The notes under the pieces: generated by a model | Seen by the model: only the letters and a program-made list of their open reading frames with translations | Database searches by the model: none | Told to the model about the DNA's origin: nothing | Shown here: positions 11,532 through 22,294 of the stretch, in pieces | Layout of the letters: each line of letters opens with the position of its first letter | Position numbering within the stretch: position 1 is the first letter of the stretch | Translations under genes and position numbers: made by a program | Assembly: GCF_003144245.1 (NCBI RefSeq) | Contig: NW_020289980.1 | Coordinates: 558,001 to 622,000 of the forward strand | From: Jaminaea rosea | Lineage: Eukaryota > Basidiomycota > Exobasidiomycetes > Microstromatales | Reading direction: 5' to 3' | DNA length: 64,000 nucleotides

Positions 11532-12699
11532 TCACTCCCAATCGGAATCATCGCTATCATCTTCCTTCGCTTTTGCCTTGGCAGCTACCTCCTCTGCCTT
11601 ACCCTTAGGCTGCTCCTTGTCATCACGCTGTCGCAGCTCATCCGCATCGACCTGCGAAGGCGCCGAGCTGTCCTTGCTGTGCCCGCCATCCGTTGCTGCA
11701 TCCTCCCACGAGAAGGCATCCGAGTCCGTCGTCTCTGCGGCCAGCATGCCTTGCGTATCAGATCGTGACGCTACCACTCCTGCTCCTGCTGTCGTCTCCC
11801 ACTTTGCCTTGCCGTTAGACGCCTCCTCAGCAGGCACGACCTTGACCAGCTCGCCCATCATGTCCTTCCACTCTTCGCCCGCCTTGCCCATTAGATCCTG
11901 CCCAGCTTGAAGGTAGCGCTGAGCATACGCCTTGCCCTCTGGCCCGCTCAGCTGACGCAACGACGTCGATGCATCTTGCAATGCTGCCTGAACGGAGCGC
12001 GAGAGATTCTGCGTCTGAGTGTTGGACTGGGAGAAGAGGGTGGAGAGGCGTTGTGTCACGTCGGATTGGAGAGAGGCGACGCGAGGATCCGTCGACATTG
12101 TCTGCAGTCGTTGGAGAAGCGTGCTAGTGCTGGCTGACTGTTCACCTGAGGAAGCAGTTTCGGAAGGTGCAATGCCTGCGTCCGGCTTATCGCTGCGAGG
12201 AGCAGCTTCGCCGCCATTAGGGTGCGCGGCCTCACCCTCTGCGGCCTGCTCATTTCGCTTCTCTGACCTCTCCTTCACATCCTGCGCTTCTCTCTGAGCC
12301 TTTGCCTCTTTGCGTGTGTCTTCGAGCTGCGCTTCGATCTTTGCAGCCTCGTTTCGTGCAAATTGGACTATGCCTCCTTGATCTGCGATGCGAGTCTGCG
12401 CCGACGCAAGCTGCTCTTGTGTCTGCAGACGAGAGTGCGAGGAGGACTTGGATGTCAGTAAGAGCTTATACCAGCTCTGAATCTTTGCACGTATTCACCT
12501 TCTTGCTGAAGCCAGACCACCATGAAGAGACGCTGTTGGCAATGTGTCGGACATCTGCCTCAAGGGTCACGTCCTCTTCCTCTTCTCGAGGAACGCCCGC
12601 ATCCTCTTCCCTCTGCTTTCCCTTTCCCTTGATATCCGGAGATGGGACACTCCGATCATTCTCGTGTTCTGCTGTGAGGGCGTATGACTCGAGGTCCAT
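11532..12699 (-). CDS. Conserved-looking coiled-coil protein with WW motif, unknown function
   Basis: Two exons, 12699-12499 and 12422-11532, joined in phase 0 across a 76-nt intron, give 363 aa. The N-terminus is acidic and charged, followed by IANSVSSWWSGFSKK at the exon junction. Next comes a long predicted coiled coil (QTRIADQGGIVQFARNEAAK and on through KAQREAQDVKERSEKR). A helical segment follows, with LQSDVTQRLSTLFSQS and EEWKDMMGELVKVVP, and then an acidic tail ending DDSDDSDWE. The WW-helix followed by a coiled coil resembles the N-termini of BSD/SYAP-type adaptor proteins, but I cannot see a BSD domain, so no function is assigned. The gene is divergent from PAM16 with 217 bp between start codons, and its stop lies 153 bp upstream of the dehalogenase-like start. 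Confidence 0.75.
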
Positions 12700-12916
12700 C
12701 TTCCTGGCTTTTCTGAATGGATGAAGGTCGTGAGTGTTGGTCAAAAAGGAAACCTCGCGACTCTCCACCACGTCGGACGTCGACTTCGGACCGGCGAGCC
12801 ACGCGAGCGGCAACGGAAACGAGGCAAATCTCAAGTCGAGTCCAGAGATTCAACGACGATCCTCTACTCTTGACCATCTCAGATCAATCGGTAGTGACAA
12901 AGACGGTCTACGACGA

Positions 12917-13578
12917 ATGGTGAGCGACGCTGCGCCGTAGCTTCTATTCCGCAACGGAATTCGTTTGCTCATTCCCCCTCTTTGATTCCTTGCGCTCGCA
13001 GTCACTGCCCCAACTTCTGGCTCGCGTCCTCATCCAAGGATCGCAGATCCTGGGAAAAGCATTTCTAGAGGCAGGCAGGCAGGCTGGAAGGAATCTCAGA
13101 GCTTCACCAGAGGCAGCAGCATCAGCTCAGTCAGCTGGACCAGCTGGATCCAAGATCGATGAGCTCACACGAGCACACAAGATGACAGTAGAGGAGGCGA
13201 GGATGATTCTCAACTTCAAGCCGGCCGCCGAGGGAGAAGCAATTGAGGTTGCGAGAGAAAGGATGGCAAAGGTGAGTGACCACCACGAGGGTCGATGGGA
13301 GCCAATCAGTGCATTCCTTGACCGTCTTGGCCCTTGTTCTCCTGGCCGCACAGACGTACGACCACCTCTTCGCCGTCAATGCCCCGCCCGCGCCCAAAGG
13401 ACAAAAGGGCGGTGGATCAGGATCGTTTTATATGCAGTCAAAGGTTGTAAGGGCCAAGCAGAGGATCGAAGCCGAATGGGAGCAGTTGGCAAAGAATGTG
13501 GGCGAGGCAGGACAGGGAGGAGGAGCTGCAGCAGAGTCGACATCGGCACCGCCACCGCCGCCCCCTCCGGCAGCGTGA
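12917..13578 (+). CDS. PAM16: Mitochondrial import motor subunit Pam16/Tim16
   Basis: The first exon is only the start codon ATG (12917-12919). It is followed by an 82-nt intron, exon 13002-13271, a second 82-nt intron and exon 13354-13578, all in phase 0, giving 165 aa. The N-terminal hydrophobic segment (LPQLLARVLIQGSQILGKAF) and EAGRQAG match the Pam16 membrane-tethering start. The degenerate J-like domain is visible as MTVEEARMILNFKP and ARERMAKTYDHLFAVN, where the HPD motif of true J proteins is absent, as expected. KGGGSGSFYMQSKVVRAKQRIEAEW is the classic C-terminal J-like helix. Pam16 pairs with Pam14/18 and restrains its stimulation of mtHsp70 at the TIM23 translocon on the matrix side. 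The tail is a proline run. The ATG-only exon is the main point on which the start depends. Confidence 0.92.
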
Positions 13579-13679
13579 AGGGAGGGGTGTTAGGGTGGCT
13601 GGAAATGCTAATGTCAAACACATCACTCAGTAAAGTCGATTCGAGGCAGAAGGGCTTTGCTTCATTGACGGGCGCCGCA

Positions 13680-15494
13680 TCACGCAAGTGCGGCCTCTCT
13701 TCCAATACGCCCCGCCATCCTCTTCCCGCACCGGTATCCCACGATGCCAAAGCACGCATATCCCACGCCCGCAAACAAGGCGAGGAAAAGCATAGCGAGC
13801 TCACAAGCCCAGATGCTGCACCAGGTAGACGCCCCAGCTGCCTTGCCCGCACTGCAACTCGTCGCTTTGCCTCCACTCATGAAGAGAGCGGCACACAGAG
13901 CGGCGAGGACGACGATGCAGAAGCCCGTGAGCCATAGCAGCGTGTGTAGGAGAGAGCCAAGCGCCAAGGAGTGAAGACGTTCCGCCCGCATCCGTGCCAG
14001 GAAGCCACCGCCTCCACGACTATGTCTACGGCGACGACGACGTTGGCGAGAGGAGCGGCGGAACTCGCCTGGCAGTGCGTCCCACTCATCATCTTCGTCC
14101 GAGCTTCCGTCGTCCGTATCGTCGTCCGAGCGATCGTCTCCCTTGCGGCGCCCACCACCGAGCATCGTCGGATCCACTATGAGATTGACTGTCGGCGGCG
14201 CTTGTGGACCCATCATGATCTGTCCCTTCTTCTTTCTGCCAAAGAAACCGCCGCCCTTGCCCTGCTGAGGTCCTGCGCCAGCCAGCACTGGGATGATCAT
14301 GCCACCCATGCCACTGGCAGGCCTAGCCCCCGGCCCACCATCACCCATCTTCACAGCCTTGCGCCCAGCGTCGCAGCAGCACGGTCGGAAGAGGAAAAGC
14401 CACGTAGCCCCTAACGCGCAGATCAAACTGGCCGCATGGACGACGTAAGAGCCCCAGCTGCTCTTGATGGCAGGCGTGTCGCTTGAGGTTGGTATCTTGA
14501 CGACGACCAGATCTAGGATGGCGCAGAGAAATGCAGCGAGGGCGAAGAGGACAAAGCTGATCTTGAGGGTGAGCAGAGTCTTGCGCCAGGGCAAGACCAG
14601 CGTGCCTCGCGACGTCACGCTGCCTGGGTACAGGTCGGCATCTGGATCTGCCTCTGCCTCTTTTGCCTCCTCGGCTCCCTCGTCGCCATCGTCTTCACCG
14701 CGATGCTTGACTTTGGGTTTGCCAAATTTGCGCTCAAGCATCTTGATCCGCTCTTCCTTGACAAAGTCGTCGTAGCCGGGCGTGCCTGCCCCGGGTTGGC
14801 GATTGTAGCTGTGCTTCCCTGATCGCGTCATCGTTTCGCTCTCCCAGCCTGAGACGCCCGAAGGAGGTCGAATGGAGGTGTAGGCATGACCATTCGCGCT
14901 CAGGTGGCCATCATACCACGTTGCACTCCATTGTGGGAAGGAGGGGAGTCGGTCAGCGGCACCCCTAGGCGAGGAGCTGTGCCCGCGTGAGGAGGGTATG
15001 TGGTGGGCTGCATGTATGCCGAAGATGGCCGGCGGTGTTTCTGAGGCAGGGGATGCTGGATAGAGTGAGATAGGATGCGTTAGGGTGTGGTCGCTGGATG
15101 AGACATTGGATGGAGGTCGCCCAGGAGGGGCGTGGGCATAGGCGTACGGGTCGTGGTAGGTAGGCGCCATCCCATACGGATCATGATGATGATGGCCTGG
15201 CGCTGCATACTGCGGCCATGATACCGATGATCGTGGAGGTGGTGGGGGATGAGCAGGCGCTCCTGCAAAGTAGGGGTTGTATGCCGCGACCGAATGTGGT
15301 TGAGAATGCGCATAGCCGCCAACGGCTGAGATGCTGTCCGCTACGTCGTCATAATGAGCACCGCCAAAGTCTGCTAACCTTCTCTCCTCGTAGTCTGGAT
15401 CGATGTCTTCATTGGCGTGAGCGTTCCCGTATTGTGTTGAGTAGCGTGAGAGGGGAGAGGGAGTGTAGCGATGACCCGCGTATGCGTGGTCCAT
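13680..15494 (-). CDS. Four-helix transmembrane protein of unknown function
   Basis: Single exon of 604 aa. The ATG at 15494 (MDHAYAGHRYTPS) is the first real ATG in the frame. The N-terminal 250 residues are disordered, rich in Pro/His/Tyr/Ser. Four hydrophobic helices follow: two at about residues 300-335 and 345-370 (LFALAAFLCAILDLVVV, ASLICALGATWLFLF), and two at about 510-540 and 555-585 (LLHTLLWLTGFCIVVLAALC, LAMLFLALFAGVGYACFG). The two pairs are separated by a cytosolic-looking loop with Gly-rich, acidic and strongly basic (SRQRRRRRRHSRGGG) parts. The arrangement suggests a fungal plasma-membrane or endomembrane tetraspan protein, but I recognise no family. It is convergent with PAM16, with 101 bp between stop codons. 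Confidence 0.8.
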   Translation of the reverse strand: MDHAYAGHRYTPSPLSRYSTQYGNAHANEDIDPDYEERRLADFGGAHYDDVADSISAVGGYAHSQPHSVAAYNPYFAGAPAHPPPPPRSSVSWPQYAAPGHHHHDPYGMAPTYHDPYAYAHAPPGRPPSNVSSSDHTLTHPISLYPASPASETPPAIFGIHAAHHIPSSRGHSSSPRGAADRLPSFPQWSATWYDGHLSANGHAYTSIRPPSGVSGWESETMTRSGKHSYNRQPGAGTPGYDDFVKEERIKMLERKFGKPKVKHRGEDDGDEGAEEAKEAEADPDADLYPGSVTSRGTLVLPWRKTLLTLKISFVLFALAAFLCAILDLVVVKIPTSSDTPAIKSSWGSYVVHAASLICALGATWLFLFRPCCCDAGRKAVKMGDGGPGARPASGMGGMIIPVLAGAGPQQGKGGGFFGRKKKGQIMMGPQAPPTVNLIVDPTMLGGGRRKGDDRSDDDTDDGSSDEDDEWDALPGEFRRSSRQRRRRRRHSRGGGGFLARMRAERLHSLALGSLLHTLLWLTGFCIVVLAALCAALFMSGGKATSCSAGKAAGASTWCSIWACELAMLFLALFAGVGYACFGIVGYRCGKRMAGRIGREAALA

Positions 15495-15893
15495 TGCAAT
15501 GAGGAGCAAGAGGCGACGAGGATAGCAGAGGGGTATGGGCGCGATGCGCTATTCGTAAGAGCTGTCGTCAAGTCGTTAGATCGTGAGATGGTCGTGAAAG
15601 CCGTATGCTGAAGCAGTCGTCTAAGTCATGAAGAGAGCAACATTATGAGTGTGGATTTGGATTGATGGACGCGCGGCCGGATCGAGGACACGAGGGGTTG
15701 AAGCGGACGTCGGCAACGACGCTCCCTCGTTCCGTCTTCGACAGGGGCCAAAGCCAAGCGCAAAGGGTGATTGAAGCACAGCCGTGCTGCTCCCTTGCTT
15801 GACCACAATCACAATGCACAGTCGATCTCACTAAAATGGTCATGGCTATTGTTACATGGTGATATCACGTCGTTCGCTACCTCGTAGTCATCG
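15495..15893. other. Intergenic region between membrane protein start and CHK1 stop
   Basis: A 399-bp gap that should contain the promoter of the membrane-protein gene and the 3' flank of CHK1. Only short minus-strand frames of about 60 codons occur, and nothing is recognisable. Confidence 0.5.
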
Positions 15894-18050
15894 TTACGCC
15901 GTGCCCGAGGGCGCCTCGGCGTAGACACACTCTCTCACTCCGGCGTCCTTTACCACCTTGCCGAAGACTCGACGCCACTCCAGTGGATTGCCTCGAGATC
16001 GCCTCATCATCACTAGGCAGATGGGCCCAGTCTCATCACCACCTGATGCACGGAGCCGCTCGATGCGTACCTCGCCCTTGAGGGGACACTTGCGACTATC
16101 CATGAGGCCGAGGCGGATACGGATGCCCTTGGCGCCCTCGCTCACTCCAGCTACTTGCGCCGTGCTGTCTCTCCCCTCTGTACCCGTTCCTACCGCTGTT
16201 GCAGGTCCATTGGGCCCTGCCGTCACGTCGGAGCCCGACGAAGAGCGCGACATAGCAGCTGCGCCTGTAGACGGCCCCGCTGCCTCGTCCCCATCCAACT
16301 CCATCTCTTGGTCGCCCTCGCGAGGAGCTGGCACAGCATCGCGGTCCTCGTCATCGACGTTGGCGTCGCCCAACGGTTCAATACTGTTCTGGATTCGCAT
16401 GGCGTGGAAGACGGTCGTGAGACGGAGAGCGACGATGGGCGGCGACGAGTGCGAGAGGAAACGAGTGAGGTTCGGCGTGAGGGACAGGGTGGAGCGAGAG
16501 AGCGCAGTCGAGGGCTGAGTGAGGAAGTTGAGCGCCTGCGTGAATTGACTACCCTGCAGGTCCATTGCAGCTGTAGTTGGCCTGTTCGCGGTGCTCTGGC
16601 TCTGTGCAAAGTTCTCGCGCCTCGTTGTGAGTTGCTGACTGAGACTGTCCAGAAAGTCGCTTCGTCTGACGTTGCGGGGAGCTGCAGTTGATGAGGGCAG
16701 CGAGTGGCCGTAGGCGTCTGATGATGAGCCTCCGAGGTGAAGCGTCTTGCTCTGCATGGCCTCTGGCTGAGTGAAAGAAACCGTCTCTGGCACATCCGCG
16801 CGTGCACCGTCCGAATGTAGCTGGTTGGCCCTCTCGTCGGCGGTTAGAGGCGCTGCGTAGTCCATCTCTCCATTCATGATGAGGCCTTGCAGAAGACGTT
16901 CGGCCAGTGTTGCTGGGTCGTTGCACTGGGTGCTCTTGGCCTCCAGAAGGCTGTTGGATCGCTGGTACCATCTATGCCTCTTGATGGCTTCGAGACTGAG
17001 TCGCTTTGTAGGGTCTGGGTGCATCATGCCTCGGAGCATAGCTAGGCGTAGAAGTAGGAGCTAGACATCCGTCAGTGTCGGGGTCTTATCTGCGCTGCGC
17101 GCCATGCCGAGCGCACTCACACATCTCATCACCAGGGATCCTGTTCCAGGGGTCGTACTCAAAGATGGTCTTGTCCAGGTAGGCGGTGTACTCTGGCGCC
17201 CTGGCGGTGGGTTCATCCCAAGGAGTGTTGCCTACAAGGAGGGCAAAGAGGACGACCCCTGCCGACCAGACATCGACGGGCTCTCCACGGTAAGGCCTGC
17301 CGTTCATTTCAGGGGCAATGTATGGCAGAGAGCCGCAAGCACCGCGCATCTCCCTCTCCCTCCCCTTGTGCTTGTAGACGGAGCAGAGGCCAAAGTCTGC
17401 AATCTTGAGGTTGCCAGAATTGTCGAGCAGCCTGCGTGAAGGGAGAAGGCGCGTCGATGTGTGAGCTGATGCGGGATGCTGGCTGGACCTACTGTGCTTG
17501 CTTACATGTTCTCTGGCTTGATGTCGCGATGAGCTACGCCCTGGCCGTGAATGTACTCGAGACCAGCGACGAGCTGAGTGAAGTAGAAGTGGGCGAGGTC
17601 CGTCTCTACGCCTACGTCTGGCGTGATCTTGTCAAATAGGTCGCCACCGCCTGCCATCTCGAGGACGATGTATACACCAGGGAGGTATCTGCCGCGCTCT
17701 TCTGCCTTGACGCCTCGCTCTTCGACGCCGAGGAACTCGAGAATGTGTGAGTGGCGGAGGATAGCATGGATCTGTACCTCCTTCTGGAGCGCTCTACGAT
17801 CGGGTGGAGGATTGCGTAACAGTGAGACGACTTTGACGGCAGCTACGCTATGCGATGGGTGTGAAGGGTTGACGCCGCGAAAGACTCTGTAACAAAGGAT
17901 GCAACTAGGTGAGTACTAAGTCGATGAATTTCTCTCACGGCTGCCGACTCACTTGGAGAAGCCACCGCCTCCAATATGCTGTTTCAGCGACCAGCCTAGA
18001 ACTCGCGGATAAGCCAGTCCCGTCGATGATTTCGGCGTTGCCGCTGTCAT
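15894..18050 (-). CDS. CHK1: Checkpoint kinase Chk1
   Basis: Exons 18050-17953, 17886-17506, 17431-17121 and 17041-15894 (introns 66, 74 and 79 nt) give 645 aa. The kinase domain starts at LGWSLKQHIGGGGFSKVF (Gly loop) and has K51 (AAVKVV), HRDIKPEN with D154, and DFG at D172. The activation segment leads into GSLPYIAPE, followed by EPVDVWSAGVVLFALLVGNTPWD. PVDVWS and NTPWD/PWNRI are typical of Chk1 rather than other CAMK kinases. The C-terminal regulatory part has TPNLTRFLSHSSPP and a KA1-like end (LVMMRRSRGNPLEWRRVFGKVV). Chk1 is phosphorylated by ATR/Mec1-type kinases after DNA damage and delays mitosis. Intron 3 has two candidate acceptors; the downstream one at 17042-17043 keeps the frame and matches the family spacing. 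The gene is divergent from PRP22, with 256 bp between starts. Confidence 0.93.
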
Positions 18051-18306
18051 CGCAAGGTGGCGATGAGAATGGGATGCTGCGTGGTGCTGAGGAGAGAAGA
18101 CGGAAAGAGCTGCAACTCAGCTCTTGGAAGTGTTGCTCGAGGAGCGTGTCGCGTTCGCGGCTCGACCTAAATTGGCCTGCCTGGCCCTCCCTGACTCGCC
18201 ACGTGACGCCTTCCGATGCTTGAGCAAGTGCCGCCGTTGGACGGCTGAGCGAGGCGCCTTTCGACATTTCCCATCGCATACGCCTCGCTGCATCCCCCCG
18301 ATCATC

Positions 18307-21300
18307 ATGTCGTCGTCGGAGCTGGCGAAGCTTGAGGAGCTCGCCGTCGTCAACAAGCTCACGCAGGAGATTGCAAAGTATACGTCCATCTCGGATGGCA
18401 CGCTGGCTGAGTTCGTCCTTTCGCTCCACCTTGCAGCGCCTACCTTTGAAAGCTTCAAGACGAAGCTCAGCGAGGTCGGCGCTGGCGAGGATAGCGGCTT
18501 TACTATGAGCCTCGTCCAATCCATCGACCGCATCATCCGCAGAGGACATCCGAAATTTCAATCGGCTGCCAAAAGGAACGCAGCTGCGTCGTCGTCCAAG
18601 GCAGCTGCAGACGACTCCGCCACTCGTAGTAATGATGACGATGAGGAGAAGGCGGCAAAGAGGAGACAATTCCCTGGTCTGAGCATTCCAGACACTCAAC
18701 TCGATACCGATGAGAAGAGGAGAGCGGCAGCGAGGGACGAACTGGAGGCCAAGAAGGGAAAAGCCAGCAGTAGTGCAGGCATGGGCGGCGTCGACGACTT
18801 CATGAAGACGTTAGAGGACATGGAAAAGACGCATAGACAGACTGGTGCTGCGAGGGATGGCAGAAGACGGTCGCAATCGCCGCCATCAAGACGGGGGGCA
18901 GAAGATACCGGGCGAGGCTACGGGCGCAGCGATAGTCGCGGCGGCTACGATGACCGCTACCGCAACGGCAATGGCGTAGCTGGACCGTCATCCCGCCTTG
19001 ACGACAAGCCCATCATCTATAAGTGCTACTCTGGTAGAGTAACGAACATGAAGGACTTTGGTGCATTCGTCGCACTCGATGGCGTCAAGGGAAAATGGGA
19101 AGGCATGGTCCATGTCGGCAGCATTGCGCAAGGTCAAAGGCTCAATCACCCCTCGGATCTCTTGGCTCGCAACCAGCCAGTCAAGGTCAAGGTCATGTCC
19201 ATCGCTGGCACCCGCCTCTCGCTTTCGATGAAGGACGTTGATCAGGAATCAGGTCGTGATCTAACACCGCATCTTCGCATCAAGACTGAAGCAGAGCTGG
19301 AGGCTGAACGCAGCCGACTCAATGCCCGCGCCTCAACTGGCGCCAACAGCCAGCCGTTGGGAGGTGGAGCCGGTAGCAGCAGTAGCGGTGGCAGAGGACG
19401 CGTCGAGATCGACGACGAGGCAGATCGTCGCGGGTCCCGCGTCAAGCGCTTGACATCTCCTGAGCGATGGGAGTTGCGCCAGCTCATTGCTTCCGGCGCT
19501 GCCAAGGCCTCTGACTATCCAGAGCTGCAGGCAGACGAAGAAATCGCTATTCCCTCTGCGAAGCAATTCGGCGCCAGTGCGGATGATGAATTGGACATCG
19601 AAGTGAATGAGAAGGAGGCGCCCTTCCTACGAGGTCAGACCTCAGCGACTCTCGAGCTATCGCCGGTAAAGATCATCAAGGCGCCCGACGGCACCCTTAA
19701 TAGAGCAGCGCTGGCTGGTGCCTCCTTGGCCAAGGAGCGACGAGAGATGAGACAGCAAGAGCAGAACGACAAGGCCGATGCAGAGATGCGCGACACGTCT
19801 ACGGGATGGCAGGATCCAATGGCCAGCAGTGACCAGCGTCTCTTCGCCCAAGACGTACGCAGCAATTTGGCAGCCGGCGGAGGTCCAGGTCAACTCGACG
19901 ATCGTCCAGCGTGGAAGAAAGAGACGTTCAATAAAGCCACGACATTCGGCAAGGTCACCAACAAGACGATCAAGGAGCAGCGCGAGTCTCTGCCCATCTT
20001 CAAGCTGCGCGAACAGCTCGTCAAGGCTATCGACGACAACCAGGTCCTAGTTGTCGTTGGAGACACTGGATCAGGCAAGACGACACAGATGTGCCAGTAT
20101 CTAGCTGAGGAAGGTTTCTGCGATGGTCGAGCCGGTGGACGCAGGGGCAAAGTTGGATGCACACAGCCTCGTCGCGTCGCTGCCGTGAGCGTCGCAAAGC
20201 GTGTCGCCGAAGAGGTTGGCTGTCGAGTAGGTTCCGAAGTCGGGTATACGATCCGTTTCGAGGACTGTACAAGCCCAGAGACACGCATCAAGTACATGAC
20301 CGACGGCATGCTCCAGCGAGAGTGTCTCATCGACCCAGACGCCTCCAACTACTCGGTCATCGTCCTCGACGAAGCGCACGAGAGGACCATCGCCACCGAC
20401 GTCTTGTTCGGCCTCCTCAAGAAGACACTCAAGAGGCGAAAAGATCTCAAGCTTGTAGTCACCTCGGCTACGCTCGATGCTGAGAAGTTCTCGTCGTACT
20501 TCTTCGACTGTCCAATCTTCACCATCCCTGGCCGAACGTATCCCGTCGAGATTCTCTACACCAAGGAGCCTGAGCCAGACTATCTCGACGCTGCGCTCAT
20601 CACAGTGATGCAAATACATCTCTCGGAGCCGCAGGGTGACATCCTTGTCTTCCTCACGGGTCAAGAAGAGATCGATACGGCGTGCGAGATCCTATTCGAA
20701 CGCATGAAGGCGCTTGGTTCAGCGGTACCAGAGCTCATCATCCTGCCCGTGTACTCGGCGTTGCCCTCCGAGATGCAGACGAGGATCTTTGAGCCGGCTC
20801 CACCTGGTGCGCGCAAAGTCGTGCTGGCCACCAACATCGCCGAGACGTCGATCACCATCGACGGGGTCTACTACGTCATCGACCCCGGCTTTGTCAAGCA
20901 AAATGCCTACGATGCGCGACTGGGCATGGACTCGCTCGTCGTCACGCCAATCTCACAGGCGCAAGCTCGTCAGCGCAGCGGCCGAGCAGGAAGGACGGGA
21001 CCTGGCAAGTGCTACCGGCTGTACACCGAGGCAGCGTACCGCAACGAAATGCTTCCCAACCCTATCCCGGACATTCAACGCCAGAACTTGAGCTCTACGA
21101 TTCTGATGCTCAAGGCCATGGGCATCAATGACCTGCTAAACTTCGACTTCATGGATCCGCCGCCTAGTCAGACGCTGCTCACTGCCCTCGAGAACCTCTA
21201 CGCCCTCTCTGCCCTCGACGACGAAGGCTTGCTGACCCGGCTTGGCCGCAAGATGGCCGACTTCCCCATGGAGCCTCAGATGGCCAAGATGCTCATCGCC

Positions 21301-22008
21301 TCGGTCGACATGGGCTGCTCAGAGGAGATTCTTTCCATTGTCGCCATGCTCTCTGTCCAGAATGTCTTCTATCGACCCAAGGACAAGCAGGCGCAGGCTG
21401 ACGCCAAGAAGGCTCGCTTCTTCCAGCCAGAGGGTGATCACCTCACCCTTCTGACCGTCTACAAGGGATGGGAGTCGAGCGGATACTCGCAGCCGTGGTG
21501 TTCCGAGAACTTCATCCAAGGACGATCGATGAAGCGCGCGCAAGACGTGCGTAAACAGCTGCTGGGCATCATGGACCGCTATTCACATGACGTCGTTTCA
21601 TGTGGCAAGAACTACAATCGTGTACGACGAGCCATTGCATCAGGCTTCTTCCGCAACGCGGCCAAGAAGGACCCTCAGGAGGGCTACAAGTGTCTGGCGG
21701 AAGGATCAGGATCCGTCGTCTACTTGCACCCCTCGTCTTCGCTCTTCAACCGCGCGCCAGAGTACATCATCTATCACGAGGTGGTCTTGACGACGAAAGA
21801 GTACATGAGAGAGGTGACGGCGATTGAGCCAGCTTGGCTTGTCGAGGCAGCGCCGAGATTCTTCAAGACGGCGGATCCCAATGCCATCTCGAAGCGCAAG
21901 AAGGGCGAGCGCATTCAGCCCCTCTTCGACCGCTTCGCCACGGACCAGGATGCTTGGCGTATCAGTCGCGTCAAGCGTGCCACGAAGAGCAGCAGCACCT
22001 TTGGATGA
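18307..22008 (+). CDS. PRP22: Pre-mRNA splicing DEAH-box ATP-dependent RNA helicase Prp22/DHX8
   Basis: Single exon of 1233 aa. The ATG at 18307 ([15 protein letters not shown]) is the first ATG of the frame and matches the conserved Prp22 N-terminus. An acidic/RS-like region ([14 protein letters not shown]) precedes an S1 RNA-binding domain at about residues 239-310 ([16 protein letters not shown]). This S1 domain separates Prp22 from Prp2, Prp16 and Prp43. The helicase core has Walker A GDTGSGKT (585-592), DEAH (688-691), motif [13 protein letters not shown] and motif [20 protein letters not shown], followed by the winged-helix/ratchet and OB-fold. Prp22 releases spliced mRNA from the spliceosome and proofreads the second step. 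A gene of this size without introns stands out among intron-rich neighbours, but the sequence is intact. Confidence 0.96.
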   Translation: MSSSELAKLEELAVVNKLTQEIAKYTSISDGTLAEFVLSLHLAAPTFESFKTKLSEVGAGEDSGFTMSLVQSIDRIIRRGHPKFQSAAKRNAAASSSKAAADDSATRSNDDDEEKAAKRRQFPGLSIPDTQLDTDEKRRAAARDELEAKKGKASSSAGMGGVDDFMKTLEDMEKTHRQTGAARDGRRRSQSPPSRRGAEDTGRGYGRSDSRGGYDDRYRNGNGVAGPSSRLDDKPIIYKCYSGRVTNMKDFGAFVALDGVKGKWEGMVHVGSIAQGQRLNHPSDLLARNQPVKVKVMSIAGTRLSLSMKDVDQESGRDLTPHLRIKTEAELEAERSRLNARASTGANSQPLGGGAGSSSSGGRGRVEIDDEADRRGSRVKRLTSPERWELRQLIASGAAKASDYPELQADEEIAIPSAKQFGASADDELDIEVNEKEAPFLRGQTSATLELSPVKIIKAPDGTLNRAALAGASLAKERREMRQQEQNDKADAEMRDTSTGWQDPMASSDQRLFAQDVRSNLAAGGGPGQLDDRPAWKKETFNKATTFGKVTNKTIKEQRESLPIFKLREQLVKAIDDNQVLVVVGDTGSGKTTQMCQYLAEEGFCDGRAGGRRGKVGCTQPRRVAAVSVAKRVAEEVGCRVGSEVGYTIRFEDCTSPETRIKYMTDGMLQRECLIDPDASNYSVIVLDEAHERTIATDVLFGLLKKTLKRRKDLKLVVTSATLDAEKFSSYFFDCPIFTIPGRTYPVEILYTKEPEPDYLDAALITVMQIHLSEPQGDILVFLTGQEEIDTACEILFERMKALGSAVPELIILPVYSALPSEMQTRIFEPAPPGARKVVLATNIAETSITIDGVYYVIDPGFVKQNAYDARLGMDSLVVTPISQAQARQRSGRAGRTGPGKCYRLYTEAAYRNEMLPNPIPDIQRQNLSSTILMLKAMGINDLLNFDFMDPPPSQTLLTALENLYALSALDDEGLLTRLGRKMADFPMEPQMAKMLIASVDMGCSEEILSIVAMLSVQNVFYRPKDKQAQADAKKARFFQPEGDHLTLLTVYKGWESSGYSQPWCSENFIQGRSMKRAQDVRKQLLGIMDRYSHDVVSCGKNYNRVRRAIASGFFRNAAKKDPQEGYKCLAEGSGSVVYLHPSSSLFNRAPEYIIYHEVVLTTKEYMREVTAIEPAWLVEAAPRFFKTADPNAISKRKKGERIQPLFDRFATDQDAWRISRVKRATKSSSTFG

Positions 22009-22294
22009 GCTGGAGCCTGTGCGATTTGATGAATGTAAAGATGCTCTTTTCTGGAATCTCGCGTGGCCGTCGATGCGAGTCATGTGCACGGGCCGCGTCG
22101 GCTCCTCTTGCGCCCCTTTACACCCCCCTCTCGTTGCCCTCGCCCTCCTTGCTCCTGCCACACGCCGCGCTCGCAAAAGTTCATTTAGAGCCGGCGGCAA
22201 TGTCTGGCCCTTAGAGGGCACAGAGCTGCTTGGCGTTTTGCCCCAACGAGCGACTTGTCCCCTAACCACTCGAAACAATAGCCCCAAGCTCACC

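Noticed and set aside
18124-18306. Upstream extension of the PRP22 frame
   Set aside because: It begins with TTG, not ATG, lies in the promoter shared with CHK1, and does not match the Prp22 N-terminus.
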